A stretch of 20,485 bases of DNA. It comes from Candidatus Thorarchaeota archaeon. Lineage in GTDB: Archaea; Asgardarchaeota; Thorarchaeia; Thorarchaeales; Thorarchaeaceae. The stretch is from the NCBI GenBank assembly GCA_016840385.1, contig JAEOSL010000064.1, positions 1 through 20,485 on the forward strand, read 5' to 3'. Below are positions 1 through 8,022 of this stretch, one piece after another. The position numbers were made by a program, and so were the translations under genes. Each line of letters begins with the position of its first letter. The first letter of the stretch is position 1. The notes beneath the pieces are model-generated. The model did no database searches, was not told the DNA's origin, and saw nothing but the letters and a program-made list of their open reading frames with translations.

Positions 1-7
1 AGGTCCA

Positions 8-892
8 GTGGGAATTGTACGACGTAGAGTTGCCCGTGTTCGGTGGAATCCTAAGAACCAGTGGAACACAGTGGACCCAGTGTACGGGTGTGTGGGCGCG
101 CTCACGAACATGGATGAGGAAACTGGGGAGTTCTACGGTTGTCCGTGGGGGTGCTATGCTCTCTTCTCCTTCAAGAAACTAAAGGCTGACTTCTCTACTC
201 CAGTCCCTCAGATAATCAATGAGAAGGTGCTGAAGGATGACTTTCGTCGTGCTCGTAAACGGACCCGAAGGAGCTGGGTACGGAACGGGGTCATTGGAGA
301 CCCTAGTCTTTCATGGGAAACCACTATCGACCTGTGTGACATTGAGCATCGGATGGATCTAACTCCTGTGGTTTTCACTCGTCAGTGGCTTGACCCTAGC
401 AGGTCTCAGGTGAAGGAGATGGTGGACTATGATGTGCTTCTGCATCTCTCTGTGTGCGCTCTTGACTCCGATGAGTTCCTTTCTCCACGTGATGAGTTGG
501 TTCGTTCCTTCCTTCGACATGGGGGAAGGGTTGTGCTGAGGAACGTTACTTTTCACTTCGATGATACTACCGAGGAAGGTCTGCGGTTGTGGGAGAAACA
601 GGACAGACTGATGCTTGGGGACTTTGGCGTGTTCGGGGATCAACGACCTGAAGTTCTTGAGAATCCTGCGCGGTTGATTCGGGGAAAGAAGCAGCGGAAT
701 CCCACCTGGAAGGTTGTAGGTGACTGGGCGTACTTCAAGGCTCCCACTACGAAGGACCACAAGTTCTCACCTCACAATCACAACTGGACTGCGGGTGTTT
801 TGTATGCTCAACCAGCGTGTTGGATGGGATGCAGACAGTGTCCTGTGCAGTGTTTGACGAAGGACCGACAAGCAACCCTTGACCAATTCTAA
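8..892 (+). CDS. Radical-SAM-like protein with split N-terminal Cys motif and a second C-terminal Cys cluster
   Basis: The 294-residue protein starts at GTG 8. The frame is open to the window edge, so the true start may lie upstream. Near the N-terminus are DPVYGC (C28) and GCPWGCYA (C45, C49). Known radical-SAM proteins of the NPYxGCxHxCxYCYA type, and the phage-associated DUF5131 group, bind a 4Fe-4S cluster with a Cys triad whose last Cys is followed by Tyr-Ala. Here the triad appears stretched to C-x16-C-x3-C. The middle, with NGVIGDPSLSWET, then TPVVFTRQW, then LLHLSVCALDSD, looks like the alternating strands of a TIM barrel. The C-terminus holds C271, C275, C278 and C282 (CX3CX2CX3C), which could carry another iron-sulfur cluster. 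It looks more G+C-rich than the HNH gene downstream, suggesting a different origin. The substrate is unknown. The family call is moderate; a non-radical-SAM iron-sulfur protein is the alternative. Confidence 0.55.
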   Translation: MGIVRRRVARVRWNPKNQWNTVDPVYGCVGALTNMDEETGEFYGCPWGCYALFSFKKLKADFSTPVPQIINEKVLKDDFRRARKRTRRSWVRNGVIGDPSLSWETTIDLCDIEHRMDLTPVVFTRQWLDPSRSQVKEMVDYDVLLHLSVCALDSDEFLSPRDELVRSFLRHGGRVVLRNVTFHFDDTTEEGLRLWEKQDRLMLGDFGVFGDQRPEVLENPARLIRGKKQRNPTWKVVGDWAYFKAPTTKDHKFSPHNHNWTAGVLYAQPACWMGCRQCPVQCLTKDRQATLDQF

Positions 893-1143
893 CCTGTGCA
901 CTTTATACTCATTATTGATAGAAAATAACATCATTTGATTAAAACAACAATACGTATATAGAAGGTCAACTTGAAAATGAATTGAGTTATTTCAGAGGAT
1001 CATCTGAAAAAAGCAAAGACAGAGAATCATAGAAAACTAAGGAATTATGGCTTAATCTGGTACCCCTATCACCTCAGATGTTAGTTCTGTTCTCTATGAG
1101 TATCTTTCTTTTTGCAAACTGTCATAATAATATGCAATAAATC

Positions 1144-1150
1144 TTTTATA
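1144..1150 (+). promoter_or_regulatory. TATA-like box for the HNH gene
   Basis: TTTTATA lies about 40 bases before ATG 1187, which would put transcription start near 1174 with a short leader. This supports the internal ATG at 1187 over the in-frame ATG at 1112, which lies upstream of this box. Confidence 0.4.
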
Positions 1151-1186
1151 CTTAAACGAACAGAGGAATTGTTGGTGGACTCTGTT

Positions 1187-1717
1187 ATGAGTTTTTGGTG
1201 GGAGGAGAAACCTAAAAAAAGAACTTTGGGAATAAGGGATAAGCAGATTCTCTGGGAGAGAGCGGGACATAAATGTGAGGCGTGCGGAAAGGAAATCACT
1301 TATCCTGAAATGCAAGCTGGGCACAAGATTGCAGCGTCTAAAGGGGGGGATGCAACATTAAGAAATTGTGTAAGCCTCTGCTACAAATGCAACAAACTAC
1401 AAGGAACTGATAGCTGGAAGACATTTCTAAGAAAATTGGGGAAGCAAGGAAGTGTTTCATCAAAATCTAGAGTTAAACAAACTCTAAAAGAATTAACACT
1501 ACCCAAACTAAAGTTTTTGGCGAAAAAACACAAAATTAAGGTAAAAGGGAGAATAGAAGAAGGATTGTTCGAAGATCGCAAATTACCCCCCACTAAGGCT
1601 CAATACGTGACTGCGCTCGCAAAAAAACTTACTGAAAAAGATATAGAATCTGACTTGAAGGAATTTAAGCCAAAACCGAAAAAGAAAAGAAAAAAGAGCA
1701 GCAATCCATTCTGGTAA
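1187..1717 (+). CDS. HNH endonuclease with SAP-like C-terminal DNA-binding region
   Basis: From ATG 1187 the protein is 176 residues, starting MSFWWEEKPKK. I chose this start because a TATA-like box and a GGTGG ribosome site precede it; starting at 1112 adds 25 unrelated residues. The HNH core runs from KCEACGK through AGHKIAASKGGD and N-C-V-S-L to CYKCNK. It has two CxxC zinc knuckles around a catalytic His (AGH) and an Asn, the layout of zinc-stabilised HNH nucleases. Next come the segments LPKLKFLAKKHKIKVKGR and PPTKAQYVTALAKKL, which resemble a SAP-type helix-extension-helix DNA-binding module. The tail is very Lys-rich and ends NPFW. It probably nicks or cuts DNA. A mobile-element, phage or defence role cannot be told from sequence. 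No partner gene is adjacent. Confidence 0.8.
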   Translation: MSFWWEEKPKKRTLGIRDKQILWERAGHKCEACGKEITYPEMQAGHKIAASKGGDATLRNCVSLCYKCNKLQGTDSWKTFLRKLGKQGSVSSKSRVKQTLKELTLPKLKFLAKKHKIKVKGRIEEGLFEDRKLPPTKAQYVTALAKKLTEKDIESDLKEFKPKPKKKRKKSSNPFW

Positions 1718-1806
1718 TTCTCTATTTACGTCTAATACTCTTTGTAATCATTAATCTTGGTTTCAAGCTATCATCATTCTACCTTTCTAAGAAGCAAGGT
1801 GAGAGA

Positions 1807-2142
1807 TCATCTTCGATTCTTGAAGCCATTGAGCATGCAGAAAGAAATGTTCATCCTCCCTTTGAATAGAACATTTCGTTTCATAACTAAGACAATCGCA
1901 ATCAGAGTGATTACTCCTGCTGCAAGTAACGGAATAATGATCGGTAACGAATTTGAAACAAAGACCTGAATTTCAAGTTGGTCTGAGTTACCTACATGGT
2001 CTTCTGCATATACTGTAATATTATGAGAACCGTCAGGATATTCTGTTGTATCCCATCGATACAGTACGAAACCCAATGTTAACTCTGCCTTCTTCACAGA
2101 GTCGATCCAGATACTGATGTTTACTTGACCTTCAATTTTGGT
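1807..2142 (-). pseudogene. C-terminal remnant of an Ig-like surface protein
   Basis: Read on the minus strand from just after a stop at 2143-2145, the frame gives an Ig-like beta-sandwich end. It contains KIEGQVNISIWIDS, then YRWDTTEYPDGSHNITVYAE and DHVGNSDQ. A single membrane helix (SLPIIIPLLAAGVITLIAIV) and a short basic tail follow. The pattern GxVxIxIWxD ... WDTTxYxDGSHxIxVxAxDxxGN is common in archaeal and bacterial surface proteins with stacked Ig-like repeats. The stretch that normally separates the two motifs is shortened, and there is no signal peptide, so I read this as the 3' end of a lost large gene. A GTG at 2095-2097 could start a 96-residue product, but that would lack an export signal. 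Confidence 0.6.
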
Positions 2143-2216
2143 TTATGATGTTTTATGAATCATTCTACGAATTGAATAGATTATTATCGAATTATAACCT
2201 CGGTTTCAATGATTAG

Positions 2217-2252
2217 AATAAATACATAATGCGTTAGTGTACTCATAAGGGA
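2217..2252 (+). promoter_or_regulatory. TATA-like box and ribosome site before the exported-protein gene
   Basis: AATAAATACATAAT lies about 35 bases before ATG 2259 and AAGGGA lies at 2248-2253, so a short-leader transcript covering the two genes 2259-3584 is likely. Confidence 0.4.
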
Positions 2253-2258
2253 ATACAC

Positions 2259-3128
2259 ATGCAACGTTACAATCAAGATATTCGCAGAATACTCATCACA
2301 GTCGTAGTTATTGCGGCACTTCTTGCTTCAATGTTTATAATTGCAGCGGTGTTTTCAGAACAACCGCAAATTATTGATGAGGAGCCTGATGATTATGTAC
2401 ATTGGACGGGTCTTCCTACTGCTCCCTTAACTATCATTATCGATAGTGGTGCACAGGGTACTCAGATTATTGGTAATCTCGAATTTGGATTTCTAAACAA
2501 CACTATTGATTTTCCTATTGGTGTCTATGAAGATTGGCTACAGATACATAATGGGTTTAACAAGACCGATGCGATTGGATTAGGTTATGATGCACTCCGA
2601 TACTATTCTTTTGCTTATCTCGGTGAAACAAGATTGTATGATGGATGGACAAACAGAACTTCAGGCACATGGGCAAGTTCTGATTCAGTAGAATGGAGTC
2701 CAATGTCGAAATCTGGAATGCATATGGGAAGTATCCATGAAAGTGACTTGGACAATTTGACAATGGCTGGATTTGTTCTTGAGTATGAATCACTTAAAGT
2801 ATATTTCAAGGATGGAACAAATGTTGTCTGTGGTCCAACCAATCTTACACTTGGAGTAAATTTTACTCTAGTCGATGATGAATGGAATGTTGAATATATC
2901 TTTGAAGCATCATCAATGGATGACATCCTATTTGGAACAGACTCTGTGACAATTCAATTCACACAAGAAATTCAACCAGCTGATGATGATGATATTGACA
3001 CCAATACTCCTGACATGGTGGAAAGAATGATCATTCTTCCAGGTATCGCGATACCAATTATCTTGGGTGTAGTCATTATTGGTGTGATCCTTGTTACAGG
3101 TCGGCAGCAACGGATGGATAGGGAGTAG
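2259..3128 (+). CDS. Exported, doubly membrane-anchored protein of unknown function
   Basis: The protein has 289 residues. I do not recognise a named family. Residues about 10-31 form a hydrophobic helix (ILITVVVIAALLASMFIIAA) that acts as a signal or anchor. Residues about 45-240 are polar, strand-rich and contain N-glycosylation-type NxT/S sites, suggesting an extracellular beta domain. An Asp-rich linker (QPADDDDIDTNTPD) leads to a second helix near 257-280 and a short Arg-rich cytoplasmic end. The stop codon at 3126-3128 directly abuts the ATG of the next gene, which encodes a membrane-anchored winged-helix protein, so the two are surely co-transcribed. The layout suggests a sensor ectodomain paired with a cytoplasmic DNA-binding partner. 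That pairing is inference. Confidence 0.75.
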   Translation: MQRYNQDIRRILITVVVIAALLASMFIIAAVFSEQPQIIDEEPDDYVHWTGLPTAPLTIIIDSGAQGTQIIGNLEFGFLNNTIDFPIGVYEDWLQIHNGFNKTDAIGLGYDALRYYSFAYLGETRLYDGWTNRTSGTWASSDSVEWSPMSKSGMHMGSIHESDLDNLTMAGFVLEYESLKVYFKDGTNVVCGPTNLTLGVNFTLVDDEWNVEYIFEASSMDDILFGTDSVTIQFTQEIQPADDDDIDTNTPDMVERMIILPGIAIPIILGVVIIGVILVTGRQQRMDRE

Positions 3129-3584
3129 ATGTGGAAAATGTCAGATACGATTGATGACAAACAAATAGCCGAATTGCTCAAAGGTAAGACCATGAAGGTG
3201 TATGCATTACTTTTAACCCAGGATTCCATGAGGATGCGAGATATTCAACACACCCTAGGTTTCTCAAGTCCAAGCTTAGTCATCCATCATCTCACAAAAC
3301 TCATGGATGCGGATTTAGTCAAAAAAGATGCGCATGGAGATTATTCCATCAAGAAAGATGTGCGAGTGGGTTCTCTCACACTATTTGTTCAGGTGGGCAG
3401 ACACTTTCTACCTCGCTTTGTATTCCTGGCTTCTTTACTGATCTGTATCCTTGTGCCTTATGTGATGTTTTTCATGTCAATACCACCAGATGGGAAGGAC
3501 ATCCTATTCTTGACAGTGGTGCTATCTACGATAATTTTCCTGCTCTATGAAGCATACCGAATGTGGTTCCTAAATCCGATATAA
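3129..3584 (+). CDS. Membrane-anchored winged-helix (ArsR-like) transcription regulator
   Basis: The protein has 151 residues from ATG 3129; ATG 3138 is an equally good start. Residues about 12-77 form a winged helix: AELLKGKTMKVYALLLTQ, then MRMRDIQHTLGFSSPSLVIH as the helix-turn-helix, then HLTKLMDADLVKKDAHGDYS as the last helix and wing. Archaeal ArsR-type proteins have this pattern. Two membrane helices follow, about 96-118 and 124-141, joined by a short loop (IPPDGKD), so the DNA-binding domain faces the cytoplasm. It sits directly behind the exported protein and ends 28 bases before a strong hairpin. A transmembrane regulator controlled by its exported partner is the simplest reading. 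The targets are unknown. Confidence 0.75.
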   Translation: MWKMSDTIDDKQIAELLKGKTMKVYALLLTQDSMRMRDIQHTLGFSSPSLVIHHLTKLMDADLVKKDAHGDYSIKKDVRVGSLTLFVQVGRHFLPRFVFLASLLICILVPYVMFFMSIPPDGKDILFLTVVLSTIIFLLYEAYRMWFLNPI

Positions 3585-3611
3585 ACTAAGAATATAGATA
3601 ATTTGCTTAGG

Positions 3612-3645
3612 AGGAATTCAGTAGTGTTTCTCATACTGGATTCCT
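3612..3645 (+). terminator. Hairpin terminator after the two-gene sensor/regulator unit
   Basis: AGGAATTCAGTA (3612-3623) pairs with TACTGGATTCCT (3634-3645) over 12 positions, one of them a G-U pair, across a 10-base loop. The T-rich TTCTTCATTT follows. It sits 28 bases after the winged-helix stop codon. Confidence 0.55.
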
Positions 3646-3769
3646 TTCTTCATTTAAGTTGATTTCCTCTTCCAAAGGATTGCCCCGCTTCTGACAACTT
3701 GTCTTGCCTAAACAGAGTAACCCCATAGTTGAGCAACGCATCTACTGAGTCGGGTCAATAATTCCCAGA

Positions 3770-4198
3770 TTATACTTTCCATGTAGTGTTCAAGTTGATA
3801 TTTACCAATCTACTAGGTTTGTTTTCCCAGCTGCCTGTCCATTCTTTCGTGAATAATCCCTTGGATCGTTTCTTGACAGAAAGGAGCAACACATCCTTGC
3901 GTTTCAATAGGATGCTTCTATCAGATGTTCTGAAACTAATAGCACCTTCATTCTCATTTACCTTGTATCTTATATTCCACATGACTCCCTTGTTCTTTCC
4001 CAATCCTCTCTTGTCACGACTCACGACCACAACACACAGAACAATAAAAACACCCTCATGCCACTTTCCTTGGCATTTAGTTTTTTCACATTTCCATTCT
4101 GACTGACCTAATTGTATATTGACATCATACATAACGTTTCCACAATAAGCACATACGACGTTTCTTGACAAGCCATCATCCTTTGACACTATAATCAC
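3770..4198 (-). CDS. Small zinc-ribbon protein
   Basis: The protein has 142 residues from GTG 4196-4198. Near the N-terminus, VCAYCGNVMYDV (CxxC) and WKCEKTKC (CX4C, followed by a His two residues after GKW) look like the two knuckles of a zinc ribbon. A short hydrophobic strand-like segment (VFIVLCVVVVS) follows, then a basic, strand-rich part (YKVNENEGAISFRTSDRSIL, LKRKDVLLLSVKKR). A TATA-like ATATAAATTT on the minus strand near 4238-4247 gives a leader of about 18 bases and supports this start. I do not recognise the family. It may bind nucleic acid or protein. The adjacent gene is divergent. Confidence 0.6.
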   Translation of the reverse strand: MIIVSKDDGLSRNVVCAYCGNVMYDVNIQLGQSEWKCEKTKCQGKWHEGVFIVLCVVVVSRDKRGLGKNKGVMWNIRYKVNENEGAISFRTSDRSILLKRKDVLLLSVKKRSKGLFTKEWTGSWENKPSRLVNINLNTTWKV

Positions 4199-4348
4199 TC
4201 CACTCTAAACCCTAACGAAATCATTAGGTTAAGTCCATATAAATTTGCCAATGGTAGTTGAATTCAAACGTTCATGCACACATGTACTAACGTCTGTATC
4301 CAGAAATCATATCAGATTCCCTTTTCCAAATGATTTTGTGTGGTTAGA

Positions 4349-5002
4349 ATGATTGAAAGCGTCGAAAAGATCATCAATGGATTTGAACTGCTGATCTCTG
4401 ATTTGGAGAATGATATCTCGTGGTTCGAAAGTCAATTACCCCAATTCGAAGAGAATAGCTTTGCTTTTGTCCATAAACATGCTGTTGTTGCTCGTGACCA
4501 ACTGAGAAACTACAACGATTGGTCTGATGACATAATCATACAGATATTTGTTGAGTATCGAGAAAGATTGACGATGGTTGTGGTGTCGGCATTCATCTTC
4601 AGCCTTTCAGCTATTGAATACTCCCTGAAATCGTTTATCAGAAAATCAGTTGATGGGCCGCTAGTCGATTGGCTAAGTATGAGAAGAGAAAAGGCGGAGG
4701 AAGGAGGAAATGTTTTCAGGATGTATCTCAGGAGTATAATGATTGAGTCCGAAAAGAAACATCTGATAGACAAATCTAATCTCGACAGCTGGAAAGGTAT
4801 GATCGAACTAAGGAATGCTATCATGCACAACAATGCCATCTTTGATGAATATACTTCTTTCAAAATTGGTGATATGACTTTTGAAGCAGAAGCTGGAAAT
4901 ATGGTGAGGTATCCAATGAGCGACCGTCCCAAAATCATCAAAGTTCTTGTTTCACTAACCAGAAATTGGATTGAAGCTTATTTGAAGACGCACACAATCT
5001 AA
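4349..5002 (+). CDS. HEPN-domain protein, possible RNase of a defence or toxin type
   Basis: From ATG 4349 the protein is 217 residues (GTG 4340 is an alternative). It is almost entirely helical. An N-terminal helical pair (about 1-60) is followed by the segment MVVVSAFIFSLSAIEYSLKS, typical of the first long HEPN helix. Near residue 155 is ELRNAIMHNN, which matches the HEPN signature R-N-x3-H with acidic residues just before it. In known HEPN proteins the Arg and His form the RNase active site. This ELRNxIxHN form occurs in solitary HEPN proteins linked to abortive infection and stress. No nucleotidyltransferase (MNT) partner is adjacent, so it is not a classical HEPN/MNT toxin pair. Catalysis is inferred from the motif only. 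Confidence 0.65.
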   Translation: MIESVEKIINGFELLISDLENDISWFESQLPQFEENSFAFVHKHAVVARDQLRNYNDWSDDIIIQIFVEYRERLTMVVVSAFIFSLSAIEYSLKSFIRKSVDGPLVDWLSMRREKAEEGGNVFRMYLRSIMIESEKKHLIDKSNLDSWKGMIELRNAIMHNNAIFDEYTSFKIGDMTFEAEAGNMVRYPMSDRPKIIKVLVSLTRNWIEAYLKTHTI

Positions 5003-5129
5003 AAGAGTGTATCACTAGAGCCGCCAATAATAAGAAGGTTCTAATCGTGAATCTATATATTTAGCAAGATATTAGAATAAATGGATCGTGGAAACAATGG
5101 AGATAGATTTAGTCTAGATATGCTCTGCG

Positions 5130-5543
5130 TTATTGGACCGGCTCATCTGTCTGGTCTGGACTACCCTTTTCAGGTACAGGCTGCTTATGGACTCTCCACT
5201 GAATTGCGAACATAATGGTTGTAAGAATTATCCCAGAGGGGATGTAATACACAAAAACAAAGATGACGAACTGAAACGGCGAAAGTGTAAACAGGTTTGT
5301 TACAACTGGGTAGGATATCACATGTATAAAGAACAGGACAAGAATTGGCCTCCCAAATCGACGGAACCACCCTCCGCTCGCTGCATCTCTCGCGTTAAAT
5401 GAGGTAAGCCAACTCTCAGCTCTCTTTGTACTATCTTGCTGGAACCATAATAGCCCTTTCGAATATCCATATGCCAAGAAGACAATCAAGAAACCAATAA
5501 ACGCTAGAACGGACAAAACAGGGTCAAAGCTACTTGTTTGCAC
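5130..5543 (-). CDS. Small three-helix membrane protein, unknown function
   Basis: The protein has 137 residues from GTG 5541-5543, with GGAGAGGG just upstream on the minus strand as a good ribosome site. Membrane helices lie near 8-30 (VLSVLAFIGFLIVFLAYGYS), 66-88 (RPILVLFFIHVISYPVVTNLF) and 92-116 (PFQFVIFVFVYYIPSGIIL). The tail is polar (PVPEKGSPDQTDEPVQ). The connecting segment has paired Arg residues and an aromatic GGWFRRFGRP. I do not recognise a family. It stands alone between a HEPN gene and a broken solute-binding-protein gene on the opposite strand. Confidence 0.6.
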   Translation of the reverse strand: MQTSSFDPVLSVLAFIGFLIVFLAYGYSKGLLWFQQDSTKRAESWLTSFNARDAASGGWFRRFGRPILVLFFIHVISYPVVTNLFTLSPFQFVIFVFVYYIPSGIILTTIMFAIQWRVHKQPVPEKGSPDQTDEPVQ

Positions 5544-5584
5544 GATTATCCCTCTCCTCTAAACACATATGTATGCACTATTGG

Positions 5585-5817
5585 TTTTATACTTTTTCAG
5601 ATTTTGAAGATGGGGAGTTCTACGAATTGAATAGGAATCCCTATTTTTACAACCCACACGATTACGAAAATACAACTACCCCAACTGATCTAGAACCAAC
5701 CAGACAACAACACCGGAAATATACTGGCCAATAGCAATCAGCACAGCACTAATCTCAGGGACAGGAATTGTTATTGTATTCTATGCTGTAGTAAGATATC
5801 AGAACCGTAGGAGTTAG
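5585..5817 (+). pseudogene. Frameshifted C-terminal remnant of a family-5 solute-binding protein
   Basis: The first frame gives FSDFEDGEFYELNRNPYFYN and then a Thr-rich linker, matching FSDFEIGEYYRIERNPLFYY of the intact protein downstream. It stops at 5732-5734. A one-base shift near 5700 gives YWPIAISTALISGTGIVIVF, a membrane helix, then YAVVRYQNRRS and a stop at 5815-5817. The intact paralogue ends with the same layout: RNPxFY, Thr-rich linker, helix, Arg-rich end. The rest of the gene is missing upstream, where a minus-strand membrane-protein gene starts immediately. This is therefore a truncated, frameshifted duplicate. Confidence 0.75.
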
Positions 5818-5933
5818 TGTAAACCACTATTCTCAGAAACATCGTCATACTTTGGGTGAATGACAGAAATTCAAAAAAGTTAAATCAAAAAACTCCATTC
5901 TATCAATGTAAATAGAGGTTCAGGTGTAGGAGA

Positions 5934-7799
5934 TTGAGGAGTCGTCTTTATGCAACAGCTATGCTTGCAATAGTGGCTATAGTAATCAGCTCGTATTCGA
6001 ATGTTCTAATCGTTAGTTCATGGTCAGCATCGGATCCAATGCAAAGAGGACCATATGTTGATGAGGTTATCTTCAAGGTGATTGAAAACACAGATCAGAG
6101 GGCTCTTGCTCTTCAAGCTGGTGATATTGAAATTGCCTATGTTTTAAGTGACCGAGACCATCTCCAAATATTGGAGTCAGACCCAGATATCGACATATAC
6201 AGAGGCTCAAGAAACCATTACGGATTTATTACCATCAACTGTCGTGATTATCCATTAAATATCAGTGGTCTCCGACGAGCCTTTGCTTTTGCCTTTGACA
6301 AGACGAGAGCTGCCGAGGACCTCCTTGCCGGGGAGTCGATTGACCATGATTCGCTTGTCCCTCCAATAAGTGGTTGGTGTGTAGAGGATGAGTTTGAGTG
6401 GCACTACTATACAAACCAGTCAGATATCGGGAACCAACTTTTGGATGAACTTGGTTTCAATATTGACAGTACAACAGGATATCGTCTTGCACCAAACGGA
6501 GAAGAATTTGAAATTAGATTCTCTGATTATGGTTCGAGTTGGTCGTACAGAGTTGCCCGGATAGCAGTTGATGCTTTGCACTCCTTACACATTGATGCTT
6601 CTAGTGAATATCGCCAGGATTCATTCTTAGACCAACATGGAGAGTATGATATGGTCTACAATTTCAAGTATAACTATGATAATGACGTTGACTGGCTAGC
6701 TTACGAATATTGGTCTGAGTATGCTGATGAACCGTATCAGAACCCAACAAATTTTGCTAACGAAACATACGACAGCTGGCGAAACCAACTCCTCTACGGT
6801 GCAACCTACGAGGAAGTCCTTGAGGCTGCATCTGAGATGCAAAAAATCCTCCATTATAATGTACCACGATTAGTAGTCCATACAAGCATCTCCACCCAAG
6901 CATATAGGAACGATCAATTTGAGGGTCATGTTGAGGATCGTAGTAGACACATCTCAGGTCCTTGGACCTTGAGGAATATCCACAAAATTGACGGGACCTT
7001 TGGCGGCACGGTCCCAGTCGCACTGGTTCGTGAACCAGATTCATTCAATATTTTTGTCACAAATTCTCCATATTCCAAGACAATTCTTGAGAATCTTTGG
7101 CCTTCATTGTATGACTATGGACCTGATATGCAACCAGTTCCAAATCTAGCTGCAAGTATGGTGATTGAAACACATACCGATAATCCTAGTATCCCCGAAG
7201 GTCATAAAAGATACACCTTTGATATTATTCAGAATGCAACTTGGAGTGATGGAACACCACTAACTGCAGAGGATGTCGCATTTAGCTTCAACTATGATGT
7301 CGAGAGAATCTATAATGATACATTTGTTGCACCTTCATTTGTTGGAGAGATAGCTGCTGCTTATTCACCAACTCCATATCAAGCTGTAATCGAGTGTAAT
7401 ACTGAATCTTACTGGCACTTTAGCAATGTTGGATTTCACTACATTATACCAAAACATATGTTCAATAATGCTACAGGAATCGGATACGATGATTGGTTAG
7501 ATTGGAATCCATTCTTAGATCCGAGTGAACCATATACACACTGCGGTCCTTTCGTCTTCTCGGATTTTGAGATTGGAGAATACTACAGGATAGAGAGAAA
7601 TCCTCTTTTCTATTATTCCGCGGACCCGAGTGATAGTTCCACCACTACAACCAATACTACCACGAGCTTACCAAATACCACATCTCCATCAGATATCAAT
7701 TATGGTCCTTTAACGATTTGGCTAACAGCTGGGTTCACTGCAGCCATTCTGATAGTAACTGTCGAAATTTCTCGAAGGAGAACTGGTGCTCAGGACTAG
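5934..7799 (+). CDS. Family-5 (oligopeptide-type) ABC solute-binding protein with swapped halves
   Basis: The protein has 621 residues from TTG 5934 (AGGTG at 5922-5926). ATG 5961 is the alternative start. Residues 1-33 form a signal peptide. Residues 41-345 carry motifs that normally form the second half of SBP_bac_5 proteins: DEVIFKVIENTDQRALALQA, LRRAFAFAFDK, and near the end VPRLVVHTSISTQAYRNDQF. Residues 357-561 carry the normal first half: GGTVPVALVREPDSFNIF, then LENLWPSLYDY, WSDGTPLTAEDVAFSFNYD, IIPKHMF and CGPF...RNPLFYY. A Thr/Ser linker (566-586), membrane helix (592-610) and Arg-rich end anchor it outside the cell. It should bind peptides or similar solutes, but no permease or ATPase gene for import is in the window. 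The broken copy upstream ends at the same point, so the layout belongs to a small family. Confidence 0.85.
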   Translation: MRSRLYATAMLAIVAIVISSYSNVLIVSSWSASDPMQRGPYVDEVIFKVIENTDQRALALQAGDIEIAYVLSDRDHLQILESDPDIDIYRGSRNHYGFITINCRDYPLNISGLRRAFAFAFDKTRAAEDLLAGESIDHDSLVPPISGWCVEDEFEWHYYTNQSDIGNQLLDELGFNIDSTTGYRLAPNGEEFEIRFSDYGSSWSYRVARIAVDALHSLHIDASSEYRQDSFLDQHGEYDMVYNFKYNYDNDVDWLAYEYWSEYADEPYQNPTNFANETYDSWRNQLLYGATYEEVLEAASEMQKILHYNVPRLVVHTSISTQAYRNDQFEGHVEDRSRHISGPWTLRNIHKIDGTFGGTVPVALVREPDSFNIFVTNSPYSKTILENLWPSLYDYGPDMQPVPNLAASMVIETHTDNPSIPEGHKRYTFDIIQNATWSDGTPLTAEDVAFSFNYDVERIYNDTFVAPSFVGEIAAAYSPTPYQAVIECNTESYWHFSNVGFHYIIPKHMFNNATGIGYDDWLDWNPFLDPSEPYTHCGPFVFSDFEIGEYYRIERNPLFYYSADPSDSSTTTTNTTTSLPNTTSPSDINYGPLTIWLTAGFTAAILIVTVEISRRRTGAQD

Positions 7800-7984
7800 A
7801 AAATCTTAGGTTCGTCCCATTCGCCCATTCGGATTGAGCCAAGAAAGAGTTCGAAGAAGTCGGACCCGAAGTGATACACCGCTGTATCTAGTATACACTC
7901 AGTTTAACGAAGGGTCTACTGAGCAAGAAACAAGTCTAACTACCACTTGTGGCTCCATTGAGTCTCTTGTTTACCGTACAGGAA

Positions 7985-7999
7985 TGACTCTCAGAGTCA
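7985..7999. terminator. Palindrome between converging genes
   Basis: TGACTCT-C-AGAGTCA is a perfect inverted repeat with a one-base centre. It lies between the 3' ends of the solute-binding-protein gene and the minus-strand operon. It could be a shared terminator element, but it lacks a clear T run and could equally be a protein-binding site. Confidence 0.25.
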
Positions 8000-8022
8000 A
8001 ATATTGAAACCGCTTCTTGGAA

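Noticed and set aside
1112..1186. In-frame upstream ATG of the HNH gene
   Set aside because: It lies before the TATA-like box, and the added residues look unlike the family's start.
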